The notes: a model not told the origin generated them from the letters alone. A DNA stretch of 64,000 nt from Actinomadura harenae (GCF_003696215.1 NZ_RFFG01000012.1:62001-126000); one strand, 5' to 3'; positions 31,629-39,664 are shown, counted from the stretch's first letter. Translations and numbers: made by a program.

Positions 31629-33464
31629 CTATCGGTTGAAGAGGGATCTCGCGTGGAGGCGGAGTTTCAGGGTTTGGCGGCGCCACCAGGGAGTGGTCAG
31701 GGGGACGACTATCTCGGCGTAGACGGGGCGGCGGGTTCGGGTTCGGCGGCACCAGTGGGTGGTTTGGGTTATGAGGTATCGGGCTGTTCGTTCTTCGGCG
31801 GCTTCTACGAGGGTCCAGGTGATGGCGGGGGTTAGAGCTGGGGCGGTTTGGGTTGTGTCCAGCCAGGTTTTCAGGGTGGATTCCAGGAGAGGGCCTTGGG
31901 CGTAGGCCAGGGCGGCTCTCCAAGCGGGGATGGTGATGTGGGGGTCGATTTCTTCGGGGGTCAGGTGCCAGCGGAGGAAGGCCAGGGCGGCGGTCTGCCT
32001 TCGACGGGCCTCTTGGCGGAGGTTGAGGCTTTCCACGCCTGAGCCCTTTGACCAGGTCAGGATGGCGTTCAGGGTCTCGTCGGGGTGATCTTCCGCCAGG
32101 TTGAGCAGGGCCTCCACCGTTTCGTCGCGGACTTGCCTGTTGCCGTTGGTCGCCAGGTGCTTCAGGCGGGTCAGGGCTATTGACGGATGGGTTTGGCCAA
32201 GGGGTTCACAGACCCGGACCAGGGTGAGTTTCAGGGTTTGGGAAAGGGTTCTCTCCCGGGACCAGCGGTACATGGCGGTGCGGATTCGGCCGCCGACCGT
32301 GGGGGCCAGGCAGGTGCGGGCCAGGGCTATGTAGGCGAGGTCGGCGTGGTCGTTGTCGGCCCAGGTCTGAGCCGTCCGGATGATCTGGTCGGCGGCGTCG
32401 TGCTCGGCCGCCAGGTCGGCGAAGGTCTCGGCGAGGGTGTTCCAGAGGACGGCCGGGACGGCGGGGTCGTCCGGAAGGGCGGCCAGCCAGGCGAGGAGGT
32501 CCGACCTGATCAGGGGGTAGTCGTCCCAGACGTGGCGGAGGACGGCGTCGGTGTAGCCGTGGCGGCGGAACTCGACCTGGTCGGAGTCGGTGGCGGCGGA
32601 GAGGAATCCGCGCAGGTCGGCGGCCGGGCACCAGGCGAGGCCGGAGCCGTGGACGGTGACGTCCAGGCGGCGGAGCAGGGACGCCGCGACGGTGTAGACG
32701 TGGGTGGGGTCGGCCTGCCGGAGGGTGGCGGCGGCCACCAGGAGGGCGCGGTCGTGGGGTTCGCGGTGCTGGGTGAACCAGCGGGACAGCTCGTCCGACC
32801 AGTGGCGGAAGGACTCCTCGGCCTCGGTGGGAGAGGTGACCGCGGAGGCGATGTCGGCCAGGCGGCGGGCGTCGGCCGGGGACGCGCCGGAGAGGAGGAC
32901 GGGGGCGCGGTCCCAGCGGATCCAGGACGTGCCCAGGCCCTGGCGGGCCACGCGGCGGCGGTACACCTCGATCGGGTCGGGCGGGTCCAGGGGGATGGAG
33001 TGCGGGGGCCTGGCGGTGGTGACGATGACCGCGTAGGCGCCGGCGTTGCGGACGGCGTCGGCCAGGCCTCCCAGGCCCGTCTCGGCGTCGCCGTCCACCA
33101 GGTAGCCGCAGGCGGCGCTGACCTTGATCTCACCGACCTCGTCGCGGTCCGGGGAGAAGAGACGGATGTCGGTGTTCGGGGTGACGCGCCCGAGGGCGGC
33201 GATCGCCGTGGTGCGGCGGCCGGAGCCCGGCGGGGCGGACAGGGTGACGACGTTCTCGTCGGCCAGGGTCTTCACGATCAGGTCGTGGTTGCGGGCCGGG
33301 ACGTGGTCGGCGATCCGGTCCCGGATCTCCCGCGGGCCCAGGTACATCGCGGGCTGGCCCCGGACGAAACGGATCTGGGTCTTGATCAGGTCGCCGTTGA
33401 CGATGGTTCCGATGACGTTCTGGGCGTCGTCGCCGGTGATGTCGACGTCCTGGATGACGGTCAT
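31629..33464 (-). CDS. STAND-like P-loop protein with BASS-like N-terminal motif and helical repeats
   Basis: This 611-residue protein has three parts. Residues 4-28 form a short motif with the pattern V-x-I-T-G-D-x-x-Q-N-V-I-G, then G-D-L, nearly the same as the C-terminus of the preceding gene product. An NTPase domain follows (about 45-270) with a P-loop APPGSGRRTT at 77-86, in which the usual Lys is Arg84, and a strand VIVTTARP. The C-terminal 340 residues are helical repeats, HEAT-like (DETVEALLNLAEDHPDETLN; AWRAALAYAQGPLLESTLKT). It could act as a sensor/scaffold in the NLR manner. The ATG overlaps the cyclase-like gene's stop (ATGA), so the two are made together. Enzyme activity is unproven because of the K-to-R change. 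Confidence 0.7.
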   Translation of the reverse strand: MTVIQDVDITGDDAQNVIGTIVNGDLIKTQIRFVRGQPAMYLGPREIRDRIADHVPARNHDLIVKTLADENVVTLSAPPGSGRRTTAIAALGRVTPNTDIRLFSPDRDEVGEIKVSAACGYLVDGDAETGLGGLADAVRNAGAYAVIVTTARPPHSIPLDPPDPIEVYRRRVARQGLGTSWIRWDRAPVLLSGASPADARRLADIASAVTSPTEAEESFRHWSDELSRWFTQHREPHDRALLVAAATLRQADPTHVYTVAASLLRRLDVTVHGSGLAWCPAADLRGFLSAATDSDQVEFRRHGYTDAVLRHVWDDYPLIRSDLLAWLAALPDDPAVPAVLWNTLAETFADLAAEHDAADQIIRTAQTWADNDHADLAYIALARTCLAPTVGGRIRTAMYRWSRERTLSQTLKLTLVRVCEPLGQTHPSIALTRLKHLATNGNRQVRDETVEALLNLAEDHPDETLNAILTWSKGSGVESLNLRQEARRRQTAALAFLRWHLTPEEIDPHITIPAWRAALAYAQGPLLESTLKTWLDTTQTAPALTPAITWTLVEAAEERTARYLITQTTHWCRRTRTRRPVYAEIVVPLTTPWWRRQTLKLRLHARSLFNR

Positions 33465-34207
33465 GCGCGCTCCTGCCGGATGTCGCCGCCCGTCCAGCTG
33501 CCGATGACGTTCTGGTTGCCGTCACCGGAGAGGGTCACCCCGTTGATGGAGACGCCGGACGGGGCGGGCGGCTTGGCGGTGAGGGCGGGGGTCTCGGCTG
33601 CCTGCTTCGCGGACGGGACCGGGACATAGAGGTAGGCGGGGCGGTCGAACTGCTTGACCTTGGCCCGCACCTGCGTGAAGCGGCTCGGGGGCAGGGCGAC
33701 CACGTGGCCGCCGCGGACGTAGGTGTCGAAGACCTCGGCGGAAACGATCAGCGCGGCGAAGGTGACGTCGGGATCGCTGCCGCCGAGGGCGGCCCGGAGC
33801 GGGTCGCTGTCGAGCAGGCGGCTGACGTCGTTGGTCGCGGTGGCGATGCCCGCCGTGACCGGGTGCTGGTCGTCCACGAGGCCGACGTGGAGCGCGACGC
33901 GGAGGCGGAGGCGGAGACCGTCGGCGCGCAGGCGGCGCGCGGCTCCGGCGAGGACGTCCTGGAGGCGGTCGGTGAAGGGGTGGACGAGCGCGGGGGTCGC
34001 CTCGTGCGGGAGGACGGCGAGGATGCCGTCGCCGGTGCTCTGCCGGAAGTCGGCCGAACGCCAGACCTCGCCCAGGCCGGACGCCTCGCAGGCGGCGTCG
34101 AGGGCCTCGCGGATCTCGGTGTGGAGTGCGGGCAGGCGCGCGTCCGGATGCTTGCTGAACCCCTCGGCGTCAACGACGAGCAGGCTGCGGAACCGGGGTG
34201 CGGTCAT
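33461..34207 (-). CDS. Class III nucleotide cyclase-like protein with C-terminal BASS-like motif
   Basis: This 248-residue protein's first 190 residues look like a class III cyclase homology domain. RSLLVVDAEGFSKHP has the first metal-binding Asp (Asp13) in the D-x-x-G-F-S setting, and QSTGDGILAVLP has the second (Asp60). VALHVGLV and AGIATATNDVSRLLD follow in the usual places. A proline-rich linker leads to residues 221-245, whose pattern V-x-L-S-G-D-x-x-Q-N-V-I-G, then G-D-I, matches the N-terminus of the STAND-like partner encoded next. GGGAGG lies 5 bp before the ATG. The nucleotide product, if any, cannot be told. Similar domains serve in Pycsar and other conflict systems. Confidence 0.7.
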   Translation of the reverse strand: MTAPRFRSLLVVDAEGFSKHPDARLPALHTEIREALDAACEASGLGEVWRSADFRQSTGDGILAVLPHEATPALVHPFTDRLQDVLAGAARRLRADGLRLRLRVALHVGLVDDQHPVTAGIATATNDVSRLLDSDPLRAALGGSDPDVTFAALIVSAEVFDTYVRGGHVVALPPSRFTQVRAKVKQFDRPAYLYVPVPSAKQAAETPALTAKPPAPSGVSINGVTLSGDGNQNVIGSWTGGDIRQERA

Positions 34208-34288
34208 GGATCCTCCCGTTGCTCATGCGCCCGCGGGGCGGGGCGTGCCTTCACGGTCTCGGGTCGGTGCTCGTCGCTCTGTCTGGAA

Positions 34289-34936
34289 TCAGACGTTCGG
34301 AGGGATCGATCTCGCCAGGTGGCGGAGGGCGTCCGGATCGGTGATGACGACGCGGCGGCGGGCGGTCGTGACGATCCCGTGTTCGCGCAGGTAGGCGAGT
34401 TCGCCCGCGGCTGTGCTGCGCGCCAGGCCGGTGGCGCCGGCTATCTCGGTCTGGTCGAGCCCTATGGCGCCTGACGGGCCGGCGCCGAAACGCAGGAGTG
34501 TTCGGGCGAGCCTCGTGCGCGCGGGCAGGGCGGCGAGTTCGGCGCGCCAGGCCTCGCTCTCACGGATCCGGGCCATCGCGTGGCGTAGAAGGTCGGCCTC
34601 TAGGCCGGACGTCCGGACGAACGCCAGGAAGCGATCGGCGGGGATCGCATAGGTGGTGCATGGCTCGATGGCGATGACCGTGGCGGATCGGTCGTCCTGC
34701 CCCAGGACGGAGTAGTCGCCGAGGATCTCGCCCGGGCCGCGTACCGCCAGGACGAGATCGTCGCCTTCGGCGGAGGAACGCACGATCTTCACGCGTCCGG
34801 TGGCCAGGGCGAGAACGTGCGTGGGCGGGTCGCCTTGGCGTAACAGTGTGCTTCCGGACGGGCAGGAGCGTGCGGTGGCGAGTTTGAGGAGCCGCTGCCA
34901 CGACTCATCCGTGACGTTCACACTCCTGTCTCTCAC
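34289..34936 (-). CDS. Crp/Fnr-family transcription regulator
   Basis: This 215-residue regulator has an N-terminal cyclic-nucleotide-binding beta roll (SCPSGSTLLRQGDPPTHVLA; GPGEILGDYSVLGQDDRSAT). The RSA motif after the GD-type turn is the place where cAMP/cGMP phosphate is held in true cNMP binders. A winged helix-turn-helix at about 165-200 (LDQTEIAGATGLARSTAAGE) binds DNA. Two GTG starts (34936 and 34921) are possible and neither has a clear ribosome site. It is upstream of and in line with the cyclase-like gene (81-bp gap), which suggests it senses that enzyme's product or regulates the operon. Confidence 0.88.
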   Translation of the reverse strand: MRDRSVNVTDESWQRLLKLATARSCPSGSTLLRQGDPPTHVLALATGRVKIVRSSAEGDDLVLAVRGPGEILGDYSVLGQDDRSATVIAIEPCTTYAIPADRFLAFVRTSGLEADLLRHAMARIRESEAWRAELAALPARTRLARTLLRFGAGPSGAIGLDQTEIAGATGLARSTAAGELAYLREHGIVTTARRRVVITDPDALRHLARSIPPNV

Positions 34937-35014
34937 AGTTCACAGGTGGGAGAGAAGGGATCGGTTCGGATGCGTCGGGGTGGCCGGCACCTGTGGGGGT
35001 GCCGGGCCGAGGGG

Positions 35015-35469
35015 TTACTGGGGCGGGGCTTGTTCGTAGGTTTGGGGGTGCATGGTGTAGGTGGCCCGGCCTTGGGTGAGGGTTCAGAGGGTGGCCACGT
35101 AGCCGAACATCTCGGCCAAGGGAACCTCGGCGTGGACGGTGCGGGCTCCGCCTCGGGACGCGTCCGCCGGTCACGCGGTCGGCGAACTCATAGGTCGCGA
35201 CGCCGAAGTCGTCCGCCAGGCGGGACGGTCTGGACCTCCAGGCGCAGCTCGCCCATCCCACCGATCAGGGCCGAGGTGATGGTGATGCCGCGGTCGCGTT
35301 GCTGTTTCAGGAAGTCGGTGACGGCCGCGCCGTCATGGACCTCGCCGACGCGGTGGGAAACACCGGTGTAGAAAGGAATACGTTCCGTGGTCGTGGTCTT
35401 GCCCGCGTCGATAGGGGTCATCGCCCCGGTGTTCCTGACGGTGGACCGGTGACGGGTCGTAGTGAGCAT
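35015..35469 (-). pseudogene. Decayed elongation factor G-like gene
   Basis: Remnants of a translation GTPase are readable in order but in different frames. The ATG at 35469 leads to [20 protein letters not shown] and [20 protein letters not shown] (G1 and switch I of EF-G). This is joined directly to [11 protein letters not shown] (domain III), with the whole middle deleted. A frame change near 35220 gives [14 protein letters not shown] (domain IV). Another change near 35160 gives TVHAEVPLAEMFGYVATL, a TGA, then LTQGRATYTMHPQ (domain V end). A full EF-G has about 650-700 residues, and only about 150 codons remain. It cannot make a working protein. Confidence 0.85.
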
Positions 35470-35604
35470 GGGGAGGCCCTCTCTACCTGGTCGACTGTTT
35501 CGGGTCGCCACGAAACTGACCGTTGACTCAGCGTGAGGGCGAAGGGTTTTTCCGCGCCGTCACTTTCCGTGTCGTGACTTCGCGGGACGCCGCATTCGGC
35601 GGCG

Positions 35605-35964
35605 TCACTTTCGACGGCGGCGCCTTCCGCCGTGCCGGCGGGTGACGCGATCGGGTTTCGTCCACCACGAAGGCGGTTCGGGGCCGAGATGGCGGACGGC
35701 GGGCTGGTCGGGATGAAGCCCCAGGTCACGCAGGACGGACGCGTTCAGCCGGACGGCGACCCAACCGTGCCAGCGTCCGGTGGCGTCGGGGCCGCAGGCC
35801 AGGTCGACGCGGATCTCACCGTCCGCGAAAGGCATCGAGAAGACGCCGCGGTCGCGCAGTCAACCCTGGACGGCGGTGGCCGGATGCGGGCAGCCGGGAA
35901 GGCTCTCCCACCCGGCGATCTTGATCCACTCTTCGTCGGCCGACTGCTCCATGCCGTCCATCAT
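35605..35964 (-). pseudogene. Small gene interrupted by one in-frame TGA
   Basis: One frame reads from ATG 35964 (MMDGMEQSADEEWIKIAGWE, with GGAGA upstream) through ATAVQG, meets a TGA at 35862-35860, and continues without shift as LRDRGVFSMPFADGEIRVDL and GRWHGWVAVRLNASVLRDLG to a stop at 35605. Both halves look protein-like and the downstream part has no good start of its own except ATG 35835. A TGG-to-TGA change would explain it. I recognise no family. A sequencing error, or two separate small genes, are alternatives. Confidence 0.5.
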
Positions 35965-36104
35965 GAGGGTTCTCCGGTGGCCTCGGGAAGGCGCGCGGAG
36001 GAAGACCCGGCGGCCTTTTTCGTTGGATGGAACTCGGGGGTCCGGCGGAACGCCGCGGACGCACTAATGTGGGCCTCGACATCCGTGGGTGAGGGGAGTT
36101 TGCC

Positions 36105-36908
36105 GTGGGCGGATCTGACGTCGGGGGTTCGCGGATCGACTCGTCGGTTCCGCATTCGGCGCGCGTGTGGAACTACCTGCTCGGCGGCAACGACAACTAC
36201 GAGGTCGACCGGGAGGCCGCGGAACGGTTCATCGCGACGTTCCCGGCGATCCTGGCGATCGCGCGGGCCGACCGCGCGTTCCTCGGGCGGGCCGTCCGGC
36301 ACCTGGTCGGCGACCTCGGGATCCGGCAGTTCCTCGACATCGGGACGGGCCTGCCGACGATGGACAACACCCACGAGGTCGCGCAGCGCATCGCGCCCGA
36401 GACGCGGATCGTGTACGTCGACAACGACCCGCTGGTGCTCGTGCACGCGCGCGCGTTGCTGGCCAGCACGTCCGAGGGCGCCTGCGACTACATCGAGGCC
36501 GACCTGCGCGACCCGAAGTCCATCCTGGAGCGGGCCTCCGGGACGCTCGACTTCGGCCGGCCGGTCGCGATCATGCTGCTGGGGATCCTGCACTTCGTCC
36601 ACGACATCGACGAGGCGCACGCGATCGTCCGGACCCTGCTCGACGCGGTGCCGTCCGGCAGCTACGTCGTCCTCACCCACTCGACGCTCGACTTCGACCG
36701 CGACCCGTCCGCGCAGGCCGAGGCGCAGAGCGACTGGAACGCCAAGTCCGCGAACCCGATGCGGCCGCGGTCCCGGGCCGAGGTCGCCTCGTTCTTCGAC
36801 GGCCTGGACATCCTGGAGCCGGGCGTGGTGTCGATGACGCGGTGGCGCCCGACGTTCGAAGAAGCCGGCGACGTCGCCGGATACTGCGCCGTGGGCCGCA
36901 AGAACTGA
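36105..36908 (+). CDS. SAM-dependent methyltransferase, DUF574 family
   Basis: This 267-residue protein begins at GTG 36105 with GGGGAG upstream. It shows all marks of the large actinobacterial DUF574 (Methyltransf_19) family: SVPHSARVWNYLLGGNDNYE near the N-terminus, QFLDIGTGLPTMDNTHEVAQ as SAM loop, YVDNDPLVLVHARALL and RPVAIMLLGILHFVHD. Family members occur in many copies per genome, often beside regulators. Substrates are unknown. It is convergent with the response regulator gene. Confidence 0.93.
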   Translation: MGGSDVGGSRIDSSVPHSARVWNYLLGGNDNYEVDREAAERFIATFPAILAIARADRAFLGRAVRHLVGDLGIRQFLDIGTGLPTMDNTHEVAQRIAPETRIVYVDNDPLVLVHARALLASTSEGACDYIEADLRDPKSILERASGTLDFGRPVAIMLLGILHFVHDIDEAHAIVRTLLDAVPSGSYVVLTHSTLDFDRDPSAQAEAQSDWNAKSANPMRPRSRAEVASFFDGLDILEPGVVSMTRWRPTFEEAGDVAGYCAVGRKN

Positions 36909-36932
36909 CCCGAGGTCACCGCCGCGGACGCG

Positions 36933-37625
36933 TCAGGCGGGTTCGTAGCGGTAGCCGCGGCCCCGGAGGGTCGTGATGGCGCGCGGGTCGGCGCCGTGCT
37001 GCGCGAGCTTGCGGCGGAGCGCGGAGATGTGGACGTCCAGGGTCTTGGTCGGGCCGAACCAGTTGACGTCCCAGACCTGGTCGATGAGCTCCTCGCGGGT
37101 CACCACCTCGCCCGCCCGGGACACCAGGCAGGCCAGCAGGTCGAACTCCTTGGGCCGCAGCGTGATCTCGCTGCCGTCGAAGGTCGCCCGGCGCGCGGCC
37201 AGGTCGAGGCTCAGGCTGCCGGAGCCGACGAACCGCTCGTCCGCCCGGGACGCGCTGCTGCGCCGCAGGTGGGCGCGGAGCCGCGCCATCAGCTCGGTGA
37301 GCCGGAACGGCTTGGTCAGGTAGTCGTCGGCGCCCGCGTCCAGGGCCACGACGACCTCGAACTCCTGGGTGCGGGCCGTGAGGACGACGATGACCGTGTC
37401 GCTGAGCACCGAGCGCAGCCGCCGGCAGAGGGTGACGCCCTCCATGTCCGGCAGGCCGAGATCGAGCAGGATCAGGTCGGGCGCGCGCGCGGAGACGCGC
37501 TCGAGCGCGTCCTTGCCCGTCGTCGCCCAGCCCGGCTCGTATCCCTGCGCCGACAGGGCCTCGCCCAGTTCGGTGCCGATGACCTCGTCGTCTTCCACGA
37601 CGAGTACGTATGGTCCCACCGCCAT
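36933..37625 (-). CDS. OmpR/PhoB-family response regulator
   Basis: This 230-residue regulator starts at ATG 37625 (MAVGPYVLVVEDDEVIGTEL) with AGGTGG in front. The upstream open frame is not coding. The receiver has phospho-acceptor Asp in PDLILLDLGLPDMEG and Lys in DYLTKPFRLTEL. The winged-helix output ends RKLAQHGADPRAITTLRGRG. Its partner is probably the HAMP kinase at 38309, from which it is separated by a tandem repeat and a small secreted-protein gene. The pairing is inferred from distance only. Confidence 0.93.
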   Translation of the reverse strand: MAVGPYVLVVEDDEVIGTELGEALSAQGYEPGWATTGKDALERVSARAPDLILLDLGLPDMEGVTLCRRLRSVLSDTVIVVLTARTQEFEVVVALDAGADDYLTKPFRLTELMARLRAHLRRSSASRADERFVGSGSLSLDLAARRATFDGSEITLRPKEFDLLACLVSRAGEVVTREELIDQVWDVNWFGPTKTLDVHISALRRKLAQHGADPRAITTLRGRGYRYEPA

Positions 37626-37734
37626 ACCACCTAGCGTAGGGGCGGACAGGTTAGCGTGACGTTCACACCCGTACCGGACGTTCACCTCGGTCAACACGGT
37701 CCCCCCGATCGGTCCTCTGGAACGTCCCGCCCGG

Positions 37735-37905
37735 ACGCGTCGTGAGGCGCTCCACGCGGGCACGCTGTGAAACGCCCAACGGGCGTGTTGTGAACCACCC
37801 CACACGGACGCCTTGTGGGCCATCCCCCACGGACGCCTTGGAAAACGCCCCAGTGGGACGCCATAAGGAGAACGCCTCGCGTGGGCGCCTCGCGAAACGC
37901 CCCGG
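37735..37905. repeat. Degenerate tandem repeat, about 24-28 bp period
   Basis: Six to seven imperfect copies of a unit like GGACGCCTTGTGAAACGCCC run head to tail between the regulator gene and the secreted-protein gene (for example GGGCGTGTTGTGAACCACCC, GGACGCCTTGTGGGCCATCC, GGACGCCTTGGAAAACGCCC, GGGCGCCTCGCGAAACGCCC). Copies differ by 20-30 percent and in length. No reading frame across it has a start with a ribosome site. It does not fit CRISPR (no spacers). Confidence 0.65.
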
Positions 37906-38151
37906 CTAGGCGGGCGCGTCGTGACCGGACGCGGGCGCCGGGCGGCTGACACTGCCGCGCTCCTGGCGGCAGTAGGTGTTCCGGGAGGTCATCTGGAGGG
38001 TGTCGCTGACGGTGTCGACGACCTTGGACAGCCGTCCGCCGCTGTGCGGCTCGCTCTCGCAGGCGCTGGACAACGGCGACCGCGCGGCATGGCCGATGCC
38101 CAGCGTGGCCAGCAGCGCAAGGGCGAGGACGCCGATGAGCACCTTGCGCAT
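37906..38151 (-). CDS. Small secreted protein near the two-component genes
   Basis: This is an 81-residue exported protein. The ATG at 38151 is fixed by AGGAGG 7 bp upstream. The sequence is MRKVLIGVLALALLATLGIG, a signal cut near GHAA, then a mature part of about 57 residues with two cysteines (SSACESEP and RNTYCRQERG) that could form one disulfide. There is no known family. It is divergent from the kinase gene and upstream of the response regulator, so it may be a target or an accessory sensor of that pair. Confidence 0.7.
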   Translation of the reverse strand: MRKVLIGVLALALLATLGIGHAARSPLSSACESEPHSGGRLSKVVDTVSDTLQMTSRNTYCRQERGSVSRPAPASGHDAPA

Positions 38152-38308
38152 GTGTGGCCTCCTGGTCACGTTCCATCACCGTATCGCCGGTCCAGGCTAG
38201 CCCCAGGCGGGTGAGAAGTCCTTGCAACGACGGTTAGGTTTGCGTTTACCTTCACTGCGGACCCGCCCGGATATCCTCCGGTCACCGCGGGCGCCCAGGT
38301 GAGAGGGG

Positions 38309-39664
38309 ATGCGGATGCCGAACCGGACACGCGGCGCGAGCACGCCGCTGCGCCGCCAGCTCCTGGTCACCATCGTCGGCATCACCTCGATCGCCGTCCT
38401 GGTGCTCGCGCTGCTGCTCGCCGTCGCCGTCGAGCGGCTGTACCACAGCGAGGCGATCACCAAGCTGGAGCGGGACGCGACCCGGGTCGCCGCGACCGCG
38501 CCGGACGACGAGGCGCACAACCCGCGTCCGTTCACCAAGCCGGCCGGGCTGAACAAACGCCTGGTCGTCGGGATCTACCGGGTCGACGGCAGCCGCATCG
38601 TCGGGGACGGCCCGCACATCTCGCCGCTGGCGTCCGAGGCGGCCAACGGGCGGCTGCACGAGTCGGTCGAGGACGGCACGCTCACGGTCGTCGCGCCCAT
38701 CCCGTCCGAGGTGGGCGTCACCTCGATCGCCCGCGTCGGCATGCCCCAGGACGAGGTCTACGACCGCCGCAACCGGGCCTGGCTGCTGATGGCGGTGTTC
38801 GCCGTGGTGGTCATCGGGCTGGCCGCGGCCGCCGCGTTCTACCAGTCGCGCCGCCTCGCCCGTCCGCTGGAGCGGCTCACGCGCGCCGCGCAGTCGCTGG
38901 GCGACGGCGACTTCACCGTCCGCGCCGAGCCGTCCGGGGTCCGCGAGGCGGACGAGGCGGGCCGCGCGCTCGAGGTCACCGCCCGCCACCTCGGCTCGAT
39001 GCTGGACCGCGAGCGCGCCTTCAGCGCCGACGTCTCCCACCAGCTCCGCACCCCCCTGACCGGCCTCCTCCTCGGCCTCGAATCGGCCCTGGAGCGCCCC
39101 GGCGCCGACCTCACCGCCGCGATCCGCGCGGCCGTCCGCCGCGGCGAGCACCTGCGCGACATCATCGACGACCTGCTCCGCCTCGCCCGTGACGCCGGTC
39201 CCGACGCCGAGGTCCTGGACGTCCCCGAACTCCTCGGCGACCTCCGCTCCCGCTGGTCGGCCACCCTCACCGGAGTCGACCGCCCCCTGTCGGTCACGGC
39301 CCACGACCCGCTCCCCGAGCTGCACGTCAAGGCGTCCGCCGTCCGCCAGATCCTGGACGTCCTCATCGACAACGCCGTCACCCACGGCGCCGGGCACATC
39401 ACCGTCGAGGCCAGCGACATCGGCGGCGGCCTCGCCCTCGACGTCTCCGACCAGGGCCCCGGCGTCACCGACGACGCCGAGGACATCTTCGCCCGCCGCC
39501 ACACCGCCTCCGCCGAAGGCCACGGCATCGGCCTCGCCCTCGCCCGCTCCCTCGCCGAAGCCGAAGGCGGCCGCCTCGTCCTCCGCCGCCCCTCCCCACC
39601 CATCTTCACCCTCCTCCTCCCCGCCGCCGAACCCCTCCCCCCGACCACACATCCGCACTCCTGA
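38309..39664 (+). CDS. Sensor histidine kinase (HAMP, HisKA, HATPase)
   Basis: This 451-residue membrane kinase has TM1 at about 18-41 (VTIVGITSIAVLVLALLLAV), an extracytoplasmic domain at about 45-155, TM2 at about 158-178 (LLMAVFAVVVIGLAAAAAFY) and HAMP at about 180-232. The phospho-acceptor is His244 in FSADVSHQLRTPLTG, and the HATPase has DNAVTHGAG (N box), VSDQGPGV (G1) and GHGIGLALARSLAEAEGG (G2). It is likely the partner of the OmpR-type regulator on the other side of the small secreted-protein gene. The start is ATG 38309 or 38315. Confidence 0.93.
   Translation: MRMPNRTRGASTPLRRQLLVTIVGITSIAVLVLALLLAVAVERLYHSEAITKLERDATRVAATAPDDEAHNPRPFTKPAGLNKRLVVGIYRVDGSRIVGDGPHISPLASEAANGRLHESVEDGTLTVVAPIPSEVGVTSIARVGMPQDEVYDRRNRAWLLMAVFAVVVIGLAAAAAFYQSRRLARPLERLTRAAQSLGDGDFTVRAEPSGVREADEAGRALEVTARHLGSMLDRERAFSADVSHQLRTPLTGLLLGLESALERPGADLTAAIRAAVRRGEHLRDIIDDLLRLARDAGPDAEVLDVPELLGDLRSRWSATLTGVDRPLSVTAHDPLPELHVKASAVRQILDVLIDNAVTHGAGHITVEASDIGGGLALDVSDQGPGVTDDAEDIFARRHTASAEGHGIGLALARSLAEAEGGRLVLRRPSPPIFTLLLPAAEPLPPTTHPHS

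Noticed and set aside
31132-36104. Recent integrative element with att sites at the tRNA
   Set aside because: No second copy of the tRNA 3' end, no integrase or relaxase gene in the window.
37735-37905. CRISPR array
   Set aside because: The units are imperfect, nearly contiguous and lack unique spacers of constant length. No cas genes.
37691-38227. 178-codon minus-strand frame spanning the tandem repeat
   Set aside because: It lies in another frame across the well-supported 81-residue secreted-protein gene and has no ribosome site.
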